Source: Loxodes magnus
Lineage: Eukaryota; Ciliophora; Karyorelictea; Loxodida; Loxodidae
DNA: 64,000 nucleotides
Direction of reading: 5' to 3'
Assembly (NCBI GenBank): GCA_946699065.1
Contig: CAMPDV010000537.1
Coordinates: 62,001 to 126,000 of the forward strand
In this document: piece after piece, positions 50,040 through 62,260 of the stretch
Numbering within the stretch: position 1 is the stretch's first letter
How the letters are laid out: every line of letters starts with the position of its first letter
Program-made: the position numbers and the translations under genes
Notes under the pieces: generated by a model
Told to the model about the DNA's origin: nothing
The model's database searches: none
The model's input: only the letters and a program-made list of their open reading frames with translations

Positions 50040-52928
50040 TTCGCACAAATCATAAAGTCTAATCATTATTAACCTTTACTGCTCAGCTACTTTTGGAAGT
50101 TCTTTTCACGCTTTAAATTATTTTTGCTTGAATTTATTTCTTTTTATTCTAAATACGTTTATTCTTTCAGCTGATCTCTAAGATTTCTCTATTTATATGA
50201 TAAATTGCCTCTATTTTATCCTTTAGAGCTGAATTTTGATTTTCTACTAGGGTTTGGCTTTTTAGTCTAGGTTGCTGTATTAATTTAAATGGTTTTGCTT
50301 TAAGATATTATAACAGAACCCGTGATACCAAGAGATAGATTATAAAAATTCTAAATTTCTAAATTTTTGTTTAAAAACCATTTAGATATTCGCATAAACC
50401 ACTAAAAAAGAAATAATTTTATTGGATGGCTAGCAAGTTTCAATTTATCTTTTTGATAAGAGAAGCAATTTATTTGAATTTTGTGGTTCGTCCTTTTACC
50501 TTTTGCTGACTCTACTAGGCTTCCAACATTTCATTATAAAATGATATCTTTAGAATATTAATATAATTTCCTGGTTCTTCAGGGTTTCAGTTTATGAAAT
50601 TAACTAAATATATTTCACGAAATTTTAGATGCTCTTAGTTTGTTAGTGGAGCTTCTTTTATGCCTAATTCACACAAAAAAATCAACCTCTTCTATTTCAC
50701 TACATATTAGAATATTTCCTTCTGAATAAGTTAGTCTTCCTTGTCTATAAGTTTTACGACAAAACGAGGATGTATTCTCTCACTTCCTTAATTTCTAGGA
50801 ATTCATAAGTTAAACTTTATTTATGACAAACTCTTAGCGTCAGATAATAAATATAGTGAATATTTCTCAGATTCTTCCTAACTTCAGTTTCTCCCTATAA
50901 AAAGCCTAGCCAATTTTCATTCCTTCTTTTGCCGTTCTTTTCATTAGCAAAGATCTCTTAACATCTTTCGATCTTACATATAAAGAACTAAGATAGTTTA
51001 TTATATATCCCTTATATAAATTGATTCCATTTTATCACCAAAATTAAAATCTTTTAAGTTTAAATAATTTGAAGTTTAATCATTGCTATAAAGAGATTCA
51101 CTTAATTGGTAAAGAGGCTATTAGTAGATGTGAGAAGAAAGAAAACGTTTAGAGATGAGATTAGCTTAGGAAAATGAAGAACTATAAGGAAAACTCAATT
51201 CTTGAAGATACGGCTTTAAAATCCAAAGTGGAGAAATCTGGATTTTTTATATAAAGTTCTAAGAAAATGAAATAAATAAGCGCAGTTAAAAACAACAGTT
51301 AGAAGAAACGAATTCAAACAAATTGCTCTAACATAATATCTAGTGATTTTGGATAATTCAAATTTATGCCTTATGTAAAACCTATTAAAACTGTAAAATT
51401 GCTTCGTTCAGAACGATACCAATTTACCTATAACTTAATTAAAGCATTTCTCACAAGGTAAAGTTATAAATACAGTTAATATCTTTTGTTTTTAATATCT
51501 TGAACTTCAGCTATTCTTCTCAGAATAGTCAAAGGTTTTTTTCGTATATACGTTCTTGTTGTAATATAAGTCTATTAATATTGCTATGAAAAAAGGAACA
51601 AGGAATGATTTGTTCATATTTGACCTAATTCTAATCGATTTAGGGGCTTTAATTATTGATGTAAAAGAAATTGGCTAATCATAATTAAGCTTTTTTATAT
51701 AAATGTAAAAGCTCTTTTAATTTCTTCTAATTCCGATACTTTTTTTCGAAATAGATGAGATGAAAATCTCCTTGAAAGATTATGCCTTCCATCAATATCT
51801 TATCATAAAGGTAATCTCAATATTTCTTTGGATGTGAAGCATGATACGAAAATGCTGTAAATTACTATGTCTATTTCATTTTTCTATAAAAATCGCTTTT
51901 AAATAGCTCTACTTAAATGTAGCTAAAAGCCCATTACATTTCAGATTTACTAATAGTTGTAGTCATAGCTCAATATTCCAGCCTAATTTATAAGCAAATT
52001 TTTTCTCTATTAATCGACAGTAAATATCTTAGCAAGAAAACATAAGAAAAACTGTTTGAGAAAGTATTCCTAGAGTGAAAAACTCTACAATGAAGCAGAA
52101 ATATTACAGTGAGTTGGTTGTATAAGAAGAAAAGAAAGAAGTAATGAGGCAGAATCACCCATATTTACATCTTGTGGCAAAGCTATTTTATAATATTGCT
52201 GAAAATATACAAATCTCTATTAGCTCTTTTTTTCAAATTTAACATGCTTAAACTTAGCTAAATTCTCTCGTTTTTTTGCAGCTTTAGGTCTTAAAAGTTG
52301 CCCAATAGCTAAAGATTTTGTAAGTAATTACCTGCTTTGAAGTCAAAATATAATCACTTTTACAAAGAATTCTTTTGTATGCTGCTTTGGGATTATGTTT
52401 AACTTGTCAACTTCGCACATATAACCCCTTTTTCAGAATTGACAATTCCAGAATTTGGCGCTGAAAAATAATTAAATGAATGTGGATAATTACTTATCAA
52501 AGTGTTTGGAGAGGTTTGATACCTCATCATTTTCATTTTATCAAAAGATTATTTAAATCTTAGATATCTTAGATTTTCAAGCAATTTAGTTTCATATTAA
52601 TCTTTTGCTAACTCTAATCTTCGTATTTTATACATTATAAACGTTTTCTGATATTTAAGTTCAGATTATTAGTTAATATTCCTTATTTTCAAAATAAATT
52701 CCTTCTTTAATCTTCCTTATAAAAGCTGATTCTAATCTTAATTAAGTCTTCTTTAAAAGAGTATCAAAGCTTGCTTATTACTAGTGATTTAATAGTTTAT
52801 GAAAATCATCTAAAAGCTTTATTTTTAGAACTAGGGTCATTAATACTCGAATCTTCGAAATTTATCAAACCATTATAATCTGAAGTCTTTGCTAAGGAAA
52901 GCGTTAGTTATTTTGCAAAGTGTTCCAT
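50040..52928 (-). CDS. Large uncharacterised protein
   Basis: A long protein-like reading starts MEHFAKQLTLSLAKTSDYNG. Blocks with good balance of charged and hydrophobic residues follow: RGYMCEVDKLNIIPKQHTKE (around 52430-52370), a hydrophobic stretch NKSFLVPFFIAILIDLYY, and IHPRFVVKLIDKEDQLIQKE (around 50780). Near the end come a Glu/Lys-rich segment FREIYLVNFINWNPEEPGNY and a possible C-terminal coiled coil. Several Trp positions are TGA. At least one frame change occurs between the N-terminal and middle blocks (near 52530). No family recognised. The start is the first ATG upstream of the protein-like reading; the end is approximate. Confidence 0.45.
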
Positions 52929-53204
52929 AATTTTTTTAGAAAGCTTAATATGTTCTTTTTGCTAGTTATCTAAAGAAAGAACGCTAAAATAAATAAAGTA
53001 ACGATTATCGTTTACGAAATGAAATTAGTAAAGAAATAAGAAACTATTGGCTAGTTTATCTCCTAAGATAGCTAGATCATTTAAAAAGTAAATTATTACA
53101 AAATAACCATAATTCGATATGTATATAAATAGGTACTTAAAGTTCTTTCTTAAACACTCATTTGAACTTCAACAATAATTAAAAGGTAAGACAATAATAT
53201 AATT

Positions 53205-54800
53205 ATGCCACCTCAAATAATAATTAAATCTAAGATAGTTAGAAAAATGTTAAATTAAGAGTTAACTAAGTTAAGCTTTGATTGTTAATTTAGATATATA
53301 GTTAGACACTTTTACGTAAGGATAAATATTATTTTTGAAGTATCTTTAAGATTTAATTTATTGAGCAAAAATATCCTAGAGGGTTATATTAATTTTCCTT
53401 TAAGTATGTAGTTCAAATTAATATAAGCAACTATTGGCTTTTGGTATTATCTTTAAGAAATTTAATTTAAACAGCAAGATATAAATGATAAAACTAAATA
53501 GATATTAGATTCCACCTTTTTATAAGATGTTAAAGTTAATTCATTATCAAATATAATGAAAAATTAAAAAATATTGCTTATTTTATCCCACTGCTTAGAT
53601 TAAATTCTGGAAAGCCTTAAAACTTTGTTGCTTAAAGAAACTGAATTATGTTTATCTGTTTTTATAATTAACCTCTTATCTATATGATAAATAAAATTAA
53701 ACTATCAATCCACTGTCTATTTTTAAGTAATTTGGCTATTAGTGTTTTTTCATTATCATGATTACTCTTATTTTATATAAGCTGATTGTAATTTTATTAT
53801 CGCTTAGTTATCTAAAATATTTTGAATTAAAAAGACCAAATTTAATTACAGCTAATTAAGAAACTTATCTTTTTATACTTATATTATAAGGATTTATTAG
53901 ACTTATTTATATCTTTATATTTAGAGTCTTATACATCTTAAATTTTTATATAGCTAGCAATATTATAATAGAATATAATAGTTAGACTTGTGTAACTAAC
54001 TAATAAACTATTTAAAAGCTGCAATTAAATTATGTTTAATTCCTTCGTTTTGCAAGTTATTAAATTTACTTTTCCGACCCAATTATAGTAATAAAAGCCT
54101 TTTAGATACCATAGATATTGGTTCTGATTCGTAGCTTTATAATAAGTAAGCTATCATAGAGCACTATTTTTATTATATTTGCTATTTGATAACTTCTAAT
54201 ACCTATATTAGGCGTTTCTTTGTATGCTTTAGGCTTTAATATTGCTTTAAATATTTTTATTTATCTCCTTCTTAACTATTTTGCTTGATTTGTGTATGTT
54301 CTACAAAGGACACTTTTTAAATAATTTCAGATTGGATTGAATATATAAAGAGTATAATGAAAAGACTGATAGCCTTTTATTTATTGAGTGAATATACTAG
54401 ATTGATTTTAGTAATTATTAGATACTAAAGGGTAAGGATGTAAACTGTATAATAGTAAGGCTATAGAAAATAACTTTAGTCTAATAAGAAAAAAAGGGTA
54501 AAAGTTAGGTATTTCTAAAACTAAATAATTTAAGAATAAATCTATTCAATTACACTAAAAGCTTAGAAACTAGAAATTTATTTATAAATCTGATTTTAAG
54601 AAAATAATTATAGCAAATTTCAAATCGTGCAAATAATTTTAGTTTATAAGGAACTATGCTAAAAAGAAGATATCTTAAATAAAGGGAATTAGGTATAGAT
54701 TAGATCTATTTAAAAGCGTTTGCTTTTATATAAAAAATACGTACATTTCTGCGTAACTTTTTTAGTAAAAAAGTCTAAGTCTTTTTTGATTTTGGAAGAT
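53205..54800 (+). CDS. Uncharacterised, probably membrane protein
   Basis: Reading from an ATG (MPPQIIIKSKIVRKMLNQEL), the product has several strongly hydrophobic stretches, such as YHRALFLLYLLFDNFQYLYQ and LFISFLTILLDLCMF around 54160-54310. A charged segment follows (LDWIYKEYNEKTDSLLFIEW). This looks like a polytopic membrane protein. Trp codons are both TGG and TGA. It lies head to head with the minus-strand gene that starts at 52928, leaving about 280 bp for two promoters. Function not recognised; 3' limit approximate. Confidence 0.4.
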
Positions 54801-54963
54801 ATTTGATTATTTAATGAAGCTTATTTTATTTAAAATAATTCTATAAATACATCATAATTTTTTATGTATGATCATAAAAATATGTCAAAAGTACCCTAAG
54901 ATTAATAAAGAAATGATTGTCTTATTAAAGCTTTAATTTTTTTTATTTTAAATTAGCTATTTT

Positions 54964-56290
54964 ATGAAAATTTATAAAAAAATGGTTTCCGTAATCGAAA
55001 GCGAATTCGTCATCTAAGAGGCATAGATTTAAGAATTAGAAAAAGTAGATTGTGGAAGTTTCGGAGAAGTGTATAAGGGTCTAATGTAAGGTTGTATTAA
55101 GATAGCGATAAAGAAATTATACAACTAAAGTTTAACTCAATCTGCAGTAGAAGATTTTAAATAGGAAATAGCAATAATTTTAAAAATGAGGCATCCAAAT
55201 ATAATAATGGTTTATGGCTACTGTCTTTCTCCGTTACAATTGATAATTGAATACTTACCTTAAAATTTATTTTAGTTGCTGCATTAAGGTTAAGAGTTAC
55301 CTTGGAATTTGCGTTATAAGATAAGTTTGGACATAGTTTTGGGACTATAATACATCCATTGAAAAAATGTTATTCATAGAGATCTGAAGAGCCTCAATAT
55401 CATGCTAGATAACCTTATGAACGGCAAAATTGCTGGTTTCGATTTATCAAGAGTATTAATCGACTCAAATTCGTTAAAGACTAAGTAGAAAATAGGAACT
55501 ACTCGTTGAATGGCCCCAGAGTTATTGAGTGAAAAAACTGAATATAGCTATCAGTCTGATATATTTGCATTGGGTGTTTTCTTTTGGGAAATTGCATCTA
55601 GGGAGATTCCATTTGAAGAAGAGTCTGATTATTTTTTATCATCTTAAGATTAAAGATAAAATCTTAATGAAGAAAGCAAGATAATCACTTAAAAACTTTC
55701 CAAATAAGAAATAAATTATGACTAGAGTTAAGATAAATTTTTAATCCTTAGACTAAATATTGTAAAGATATATGAGCTCTGTATACTCTGTAACAATAAC
55801 AAGTGACCAGAAAGGGATTATATCAGAAAATATAAATGATAAATATATTTAAATTTACAAACGAAAAGTGTGTATACTTTATAAGGTCATATAAAGGCTT
55901 TATCAAGTATTCAAATAAATAAGGACTTAAACTTTATATTTAAAGATTCTTTGGATAGAAAAATCAAGATAGGAATTTAAGCACAGGTGAACAATCTAGA
56001 TTCTCTATGATCATTAAAATTATACATGTTCTATATTACTAAATAGAAACAATAAAAGATGAATTTGTCTGGGTCAGATGAAAGCATTGTAGGAAAGTGG
56101 AAGATAGCGAGGTGAGAACATGAATGTTAAGGTTATTAGTTTTTATGATTAAAGAAGATAATATTAAGATTAGACAAAATCTCATAAACATATTAAATTA
56201 CGTATAATACTTTTAAGAAATATAATTATCTAATTCTTTCGTCAGCACCCGAAATATTGTAAAAATTTTGTAAATATTGATTTTGATTAA
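54964..56290 (+). CDS. Kinase-like protein with WD40 repeats; DFG replaced by GFD
   Basis: The N-terminal domain is a tyrosine-kinase-like (TKL) fold: glycine loop DCGSFGEVYKG (first Gly of GxGxFG replaced by Asp), catalytic Lys in IAIKK, MRHPNIIMVYGYC, and catalytic loop VIHRDLKSLN. Activation segment ends GTTR-W-MAPELL with TGA for Trp (55507-55509); helix F region is SYQSDIFALGVFFWEI. The metal-binding DFG is GFD (55435-55443), so catalysis is doubtful. After a linker the same frame continues into VYTLQGHIKALSS and LSGSDESIVGKWKI, typical of degenerate WD40 repeats. Only one to two such repeats are clear; a WD40 propeller needs more, so the gene is probably truncated where the retrotransposon begins. 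ATGs at 54964 and 54982 are both possible starts. Confidence 0.75.
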
Positions 56291-56339
56291 TAATATTTGT
56301 ATTTACGAAAATGGACTTCTAGCTGTATCAAAAGAAAGT

Positions 56340-56883
56340 AATAAAGATAGTAATTAATATTAATATAGCAATCGAATCAAGATTGGACACGGTAACATTA
56401 ATGGAATAGCAGGAAAACAGTTAATGTTTTAAGAATTTATTAAAAATTATGATAGAGACATTTTCTCAATTAAAGAAACATGCTAAAAGTAAGATTTTCC
56501 TCCTATATTAGAAAAAGTATATAGGACATACTTTAGAAATGCAGATAAAGGAGGATGTGTAAGCTTGATTATTAGAGATGAAATCAATATTAATGAATCT
56601 AGATTAAATATAGAAACTTAAAATCGATTTGTTTCTGTCAAAATGAAAAATATATTAATAACATCTTGCTATATGCCAGATATAATAAAAGCAATCTTAT
56701 TAAAGATTATGCTTATTATTATATTAATACTTAAATTGGGTAATTTCCAAATAATCCTCATATATTGATAGGAGACTTCAACGCTCTATTACAAAATTAC
56801 GGTAATAATACTTAAAAAGATTATGACATCACATCTAGATTTTAAGAAATCTTGCAATAAAACAATCTTCAAATAGTTAATAA
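56340..56883 (+). CDS. LINE ORF2, 5' part: AP endonuclease (element F)
   Basis: Translation gives the apurinic endonuclease-like domain of a non-LTR retrotransposon: IGHGNINGIAGKQLMFQEF (N-terminal Asn motif), FSIKETC (catalytic Glu), GGCVSLIIRDE, SCYMP, and ILIGDFNALLQNYG (GDFNA catalytic motif). It nicks target DNA for reverse transcription. There is one frameshift between SCYMP and the GDFNA block. The frame is cut in the last third of the domain by the minus-strand LINE at 56884 and resumes at 62268. The upstream limit against the kinase/WD40 gene is not clear, and no ORF1 was found. Confidence 0.75.
56877..56883. repeat. Target site duplication, left copy
   Basis: TTAATAA directly abuts the 3' tail of element D and matches 62261-62267. 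Confidence 0.8.
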
Positions 56884-56891
56884 ATAAATTT

Positions 56892-56932
56892 GATTATAGA
56901 GCGCGTAGCACCTCGTTGGTGTGCAGCTCTTT
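56892..56932 (-). other. Conserved 3' hairpin of LINE D
   Basis: A 41-bp block closed by AGAGC/GCTCT, with inner pairing CACC/GGTG around AACGA on the element strand. It lies just after the probable ORF2 stop and before the tail. Near-identical blocks are at 331-371 and 43819-43860. In other LINEs such hairpins are the recognition site of the reverse transcriptase (established for stringent-type LINEs); here that is inferred. Confidence 0.65.
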
Positions 56933-56939
56933 ACATGTC

Positions 56940-59900
56940 TCAATATATCTCTGTTTCTTCAAGTAAGCCTTCAGATAATAGAAATTCTTCTCTTATTAGT
57001 TACATATCTTCCTCACTTTCCTCAATGTTAACTCTTGCTATTCTGTCTTCTATCTATCTACGCTTTATTAAATTTTTATTGCAGGCTTAAATAGTTTTTT
57101 TCTTACATATCTTACTAATTTTCATTTCTAACTCTTTTCTTCTTGATCAAGCTTTTATACACTCATAAAAATTATCCTTTTCCTGTTCTATAGTCTTTTC
57201 CTATTTCTCTTTTTCATTCAATTTTCTTTTCTATATATCCTCTTTTCCTTTTTTTAATATGTCTTTGATATAATCTTTTATTATCAAGTCAGCTTTAGCC
57301 CTTTTTTGTTCTTCTTAGGTTCTAATGAATTTCTCGGATTTGGCTGTTCCTCATATTATATCAAGAAGTTCCATTCCTTATCTCTCTACTCCTATTGCTC
57401 TAAGATTTCAGATACATTATTATCTTCCTTCTTTGTATTCTGGACAGTTTTTTATGATATGCCTTTCGTTTTCTCTTGCATTGTTACAGAAAGGGCATTG
57501 ACTTGTCATAACTAGGTATCTTTCTTTTAAGCAATCTTAGCTCCCATTGCGTCTTGTTCTTATTCTAAATAGATAACATATTTCTTCTTTTCTATTTTTA
57601 TTATATCTCAGGTAGTTGGGTGGTCCTACTACATATTCATCAAATCATGCTTTTCTATATTGTAATGTTGTTATCATTTACTCCATCCTTTCTCTATCTC
57701 CTAAATAAACTCTATATTCTCATATTGTACGATTAATGTTTTTCTTTCCTTTTTAATTGTTATTACCATCATCTATAAATATTTCTTTGTCTTCAATTTT
57801 TAATTCTACTTTTATTGCTATGCAGTATTATTCAAATATAAAATTCTCTTCTTTACTTAGGTCGAACAATAATCCGTCTACGGTTTTTCTTTTATTTCCT
57901 ATTAATTTGCCTCTTAATCTCAACGTTTTGTGTCATAGATGATATTTAAATTTCATAAACTGCAATTCGTATTCTAACATCTCATTTTGCACTTAAAAAA
58001 GGGCAGCTATGATGCTCGTAAAGATCTTCTCTATATTATTTCTAGTTGCTCCATCACTATTTTCCTGCAAATTATTCGCAATATGGGATCACTTCTGTCC
58101 CATAACTGAAAAATGAGCTTACGAAGGTTTTATCATTATTCCTGCATTATACGGTGCTAATCCCTTATTCATTGTTATTTTTCCCAATATTCATGTTTAT
58201 ATTTTTTATGCTGCTTCTTGTCTATTCTCCATGTGTTTTTCAAAACTGATGTTCTCTTCTATTATATGACCTAGGTATTAAAAGGTCGTTACTCTTTCGA
58301 TCCTTAAATTTCCCACCTCGATAGTATTTCCAATATTTTCCCAGTTACTATTTTCTGCTGATTTTCATATCATTCATTTTGTTTTTCTGCAATTTCCAAT
58401 TTGTATTTTTCTGCCCATTAGGTTAAATTTTTTCTTACTTCCTCTAATTATTCCTATTCGCTTATTAAGGTTAGGTCATCTGGATATGCAAAACATCCTG
58501 CATATATTTCTTATGTTAATCCCTTTTCGTTTTTATAGTCTATCGTGATTCCTAGCTTTTAATCTTCCAGGCTATGGAGAAGTATTGCTATTATCAAGTT
58601 AAATAGTCTTGACGACGTTATGCTTCCCTGTTTTAGCCCTTTATTTGTCGCGAATGACTTTTCTATCTAATCATTGATTTTCAGTTTAATTTCTTTTTCA
58701 CAGTAGAAGTTTGCTAATAGTTTAATTATCTAATCCGGTACTTTTAGATCGTTTAGTATTTATCATATGTCCTTTCTTTGCACTTAGTCATAAGCTTTCT
58801 TAATATCAACAAATATTACAAATAAATCTTTTTGTTCCGAATTGAGCATTACTATACTGTTCTTAGAATGAAGATTTATAGTACACATGGTTTTCCTTTT
58901 TTGAAACTATATTAGTATTCGCTTTCCTCATTATGAAGATATCCTTATAGTTGCTAGAAAACTCATGCGTCTACAATTTTTAAAGCATGATTCAATAAAG
59001 AGATTGGTCTGTAGTTCATCGGGTTCATTTATCCTCCTTTTTGTATATTAATATTATGTATTGTTATTTCATCTCCTAAGGTATTACTCCCTCTTAAATC
59101 TATCTTAGCTATCATTTTGCAAGTTACTTCTATTAATTTTTTCCCACCAGCTAAAATTGTTCCTACTTAAATTTCATCAGGTCCTGCTGCTTTTCATTTC
59201 GCCAATTAATTAATGCTTTCTCAAATTTCATATTCGTTTACCACTATTTATCTCTTGTTTAAGAATTTAGATGGCATCGTATTATCGCCATCTTCATATT
59301 GCTGGTATCATTCGTTCCTGAAAGTCTTAACATCTTCTTTTGATAAGGGTACTCACTAATTATTTTTTCTATTAAGTAATTTTTTTATTTTCTTCCACAT
59401 TTCTGTCAGGTTTCCTTTATTTACATTGTCCATAAATAGATTAAGTTAGTTTTGTTTATCTTTTTTCCTTGAATAAATGTATTCTTGTCTTACTCTTTGG
59501 TATCCTCTATATTCTACGTTTTGTTGATTTTCATTTATTTCTTCGTTTTTCTTTATCCTTTATTTTAATTGTTTGCTACATTTTCTGAAAATTTTATTGC
59601 GCTATTTTTTTATTTCTTAGTATTTATATATCTTAAAGTTTTATGTTTTAACTGTTCCACATGCAATTTGAAATCCTTCTTATATCTTTTTCATTCATCA
59701 TTTGTAAGTCTACGTGCCGTTTAGGCTTTCTATTTCTTCTTCTACGATATTTTCTTGTATAAATCTTTCAAATTATTCTTAGATCTCTTTTTTCTTTAAT
59801 AGTAGATAATTTATTTTTGCTATCTTTTATGGTTTTTTAACTTCTTTATCAATCTTTATCTATATAATACCAGGTCTTTGGTCCCCTATTACGTATGAGT

Positions 59901-60790
59901 AATAAAAATCACTTTTTATCACCTTTTCTCTCATTATCTCTTCAATTAAAAAGTAAATTATTTTATATTCATTGTTTTAGTGAACGTAAGTACCTATTTC
60001 AATTGGATCAAGGCATATTAAATTATTCTGTTCCATGAACTGTAGCATTCTCTTACCACCTGAGTTTGTTTTCTTTGGTTTTCATTACTCTATGTGCGCA
60101 TTTCAATCTCCTATGATCATTACATTAAGTCCTTTTTCTGTTGCTTAAAGTTTGAATTCGTTCACTAAGTTATAGAATGGCTCATATTATTAATTGTCAT
60201 TTGCCACAGGTGCATATATATTTATTACTGCCAGCTTTCTCCTTATTTCAATGGCCATCACTCTCGCTCCTCCGAAAAGCGTCATTTGGTTGACTTCATC
60301 TATATTTCTTTGATCTCCTTACATATGTCGTTTCTTATATAGAAGGCTACTCTTTTCCCTTTTTTGACCCGACATTTATTAAGTTTTTATATCCTGCTAT
60401 ATTTCACATATCTTTTTAGTCTCCAATCTAAATCTCTTATATTGCCATTATGTGGATATTTTTTTGAGTCATGAATTTGGCTAGTCCCTCTTTGCACTTC
60501 TAACTCCCCTAACATTTGCTGTCCCTATTTTTATGACTTATTCTTATTCTTCTTTTTCATCCATCTCATCTGCTTCCTCTTCATCCCTTTCTTCTTTTTA
60601 TTCATCTTCCTACTCCATCTTTCTTTTATCTTATCTATCATTCTCTGCTTCCCTATTCTCTTCATTATTATTTATTTCCCCTTTTTTATATTTTTCCACT
60701 TATTATCTATCTTTTCCTTCTTCTTATCTATTCTATTCTTCTTCTTTTGCCTTTTCCTATTAATTGTTGTTGGGTAATTGTTCATTTTTG
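56940..60790 (-). CDS. LINE D ORF2: AP endonuclease, reverse transcriptase, CCHC
   Basis: An acidic Gln/Glu-rich leader is followed by an endonuclease with TANVRGVR, IMAIQEI (catalytic Glu), VINIYAPV and IGD-W-NAH (TGA as Trp, 60103-60105). A linker with KAAGPDEI leads into the RT: NYRPISLLN, FVDIKKAYD, GLKQGSITSSRLFNLI, and the catalytic box FAYPDD (58472-58491), normally FADD or YADD. Downstream are TTFQYLGHIIEE, typical after LINE RT domains, and a C-terminal zinc motif CPFCNNARENERHIIKNC. The probable stop is the TGA at 56940-56942, next to the 3' hairpin. At least three frameshifts occur: two in the endonuclease and one before FVDIKK. It may be inactive, or the shifts may be sequence errors. 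The start is uncertain. Confidence 0.82.
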
Positions 60791-60839
60791 TTTTTCAGTT
60801 TATTAGCATAGTAAATTCTTATTGAGGTTTGTTTCAGTT

Positions 60840-62249
60840 TGCTTCTTACTTCTCACTTTTATCTTGCATTTTTTCTTTTTCTTCTTGAACTTGTTCTATT
60901 TTTTTTGTTATTTTTCTTAATTAACGCTTTTCCTTACATACTACATTATGCTATTTTGTTTTCTATTTTATTCATTTCTCTATCCCTCTTCCTTACATAT
61001 GTCCAATTCCATTTTGATGAAAAATAATTCTTATTTATTCATTTAGTATAAAAGATTTTTTATTATTTAATTGTTTAGTTGCTTTAATTATTTTCCTATT
61101 ATCCTCGTTTTATTTCCTTTTCTTCTTCCCTTGCTTCTTCTATAATCATTTACTTTCCTTCTTCAATTATCCTCTTATTCGCTTGATTTGCTTTTGATTC
61201 TGGTTTGTTTATTGCTAATTTAACTTCTCTTTTAAGCATCTCTAATTCTCTTGTATGTAGTTTTTTCGTTTTTGCTGCTTGCACCCTTCTTCATTGTAGA
61301 TCTGTGTGCCCTTTCACTTTGCATAGACAGCAGATAAAGTTTACTGGGTGCTGTATTCTCATTTTGTTTTCGTTCAGTTCTATTACTTCTGGTATCCTCT
61401 TTGCTTCGTCTATATCCTTTAAATCTAAGTACACTACACTGATACCTGTTAGCATCGTAGTGTTTGGGTATGTATACTATACCTCTCCTCTAGATTTTTC
61501 ATAAGCTCTCATTACTTCCATTACTTCCTTCATGAGTATTCGTTTATTATGAAGTAAACTAGGTAGTTATGAGTGTCAAAGTAATCTAATTAGTTTCTTG
61601 GTTAGATAGGAATTCTAACGCCTTTGAATGTTCATTCCCTGAATTAAGGGAATTACTAGTATCTTTCTTCATTGTTGAATCTTAAATATACTAATCCGTT
61701 TTATTTGACGATGAATTTGTCTATTGCTTGTCTGTATTCGCTCCATATTTGATTTCTAAACACTTTTATTACTTCTTAATCTATGGCCTTTTTCTCTACT
61801 AAATCAGTATTTTCCAGATAGTGGTTAAAATAAACTGCGACCACCATATCTGATAGATCATCATAAGCATTTTAGTAGACTCTTACCATTTATTCTTCAG
61901 GGACGTTGGCTGAGATTAGTTGTTCATTCTTTTATTAAATTATAGCTTAGGTTGTGACTCTTTTTTACCACTTCATTCCTTTCTTATTTTATGCTCCTCC
62001 TTTTAGTGAGATCCTTCCAAACATAGATATATTGGTATCCTTTTTCCGTTGAATATATTATTATATCGTGTTTCTTTGATCAGTGAAAATGGTTCCTTGT
62101 AGTCTGATCGCTTGGATTATAAGTCTGGTTTCCATTCGTAATAAAGAAGGCTCGATTAATTAAAGTGAAGATGTGGTAGAAGAAAGTGCTTCAGGTTTTC
62201 CCTCTTACATTGAGGAGGTGGTGTAAAAACCCTTTTTGAAGCTAACCAT
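60840..62249 (-). CDS. LINE D ORF1: nucleic-acid-binding protein, damaged zinc knuckle
   Basis: The start MVSFKKGFYTTSSMQEGKPE resembles the ORF1 of element A. A middle domain contains FNHYLENTDLVEKKAIDQE and YLRFNNEERYQQFPQF. After a 1-nt frame change near 61535 comes MKEVMEVMRAYEKSRGEV and VVYLDLKDIDEAKRIPEVI. The zinc knuckle reads CCLCKVKGHTDLQ and then TGA, where the last Cys ligand is expected (61291-61293); read as Trp, one zinc ligand is lost. Beyond it lies a Glu/Lys-rich coiled coil (ELEMLKREVKLAINK). ORF1 proteins coat element RNA. The C-terminal limit is approximate. Confidence 0.65.
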
Positions 62250-62260
62250 TTTTTAACATA

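Larger units (their letters stand above)
56884..62260 (-). mobile_element. Complete LINE (element D) nested in element F
   Basis: A 5377-bp minus-strand non-LTR retrotransposon bounded by the 7-bp direct repeat TTAATAA at 56877-56883 and 62261-62267. Removing it with one repeat restores the frame of element F across the site. It contains ORF1, an endonuclease, reverse transcriptase and a C-terminal CCHC motif, and ends in the hairpin and AATAAATTTG-type tail shared with the two SINE-like copies. The element begins only about 12 bp upstream of the ORF1 ATG. It is nearly intact but has a few frameshifts. Confidence 0.88.

Noticed and set aside
55507-55509. UGA as selenocysteine in the kinase
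   Set aside because: The position is a conserved Trp of the APE region, and UGA appears at Trp-like sites in unrelated genes. Selenocysteine has no role there.
57306-61504. Plus-strand Ser/Phe-rich ORFs inside element D
   Set aside because: They are the reverse complement of the Glu/Lys/Arg-rich ORF1 and ORF2 of the LINE; no independent support.
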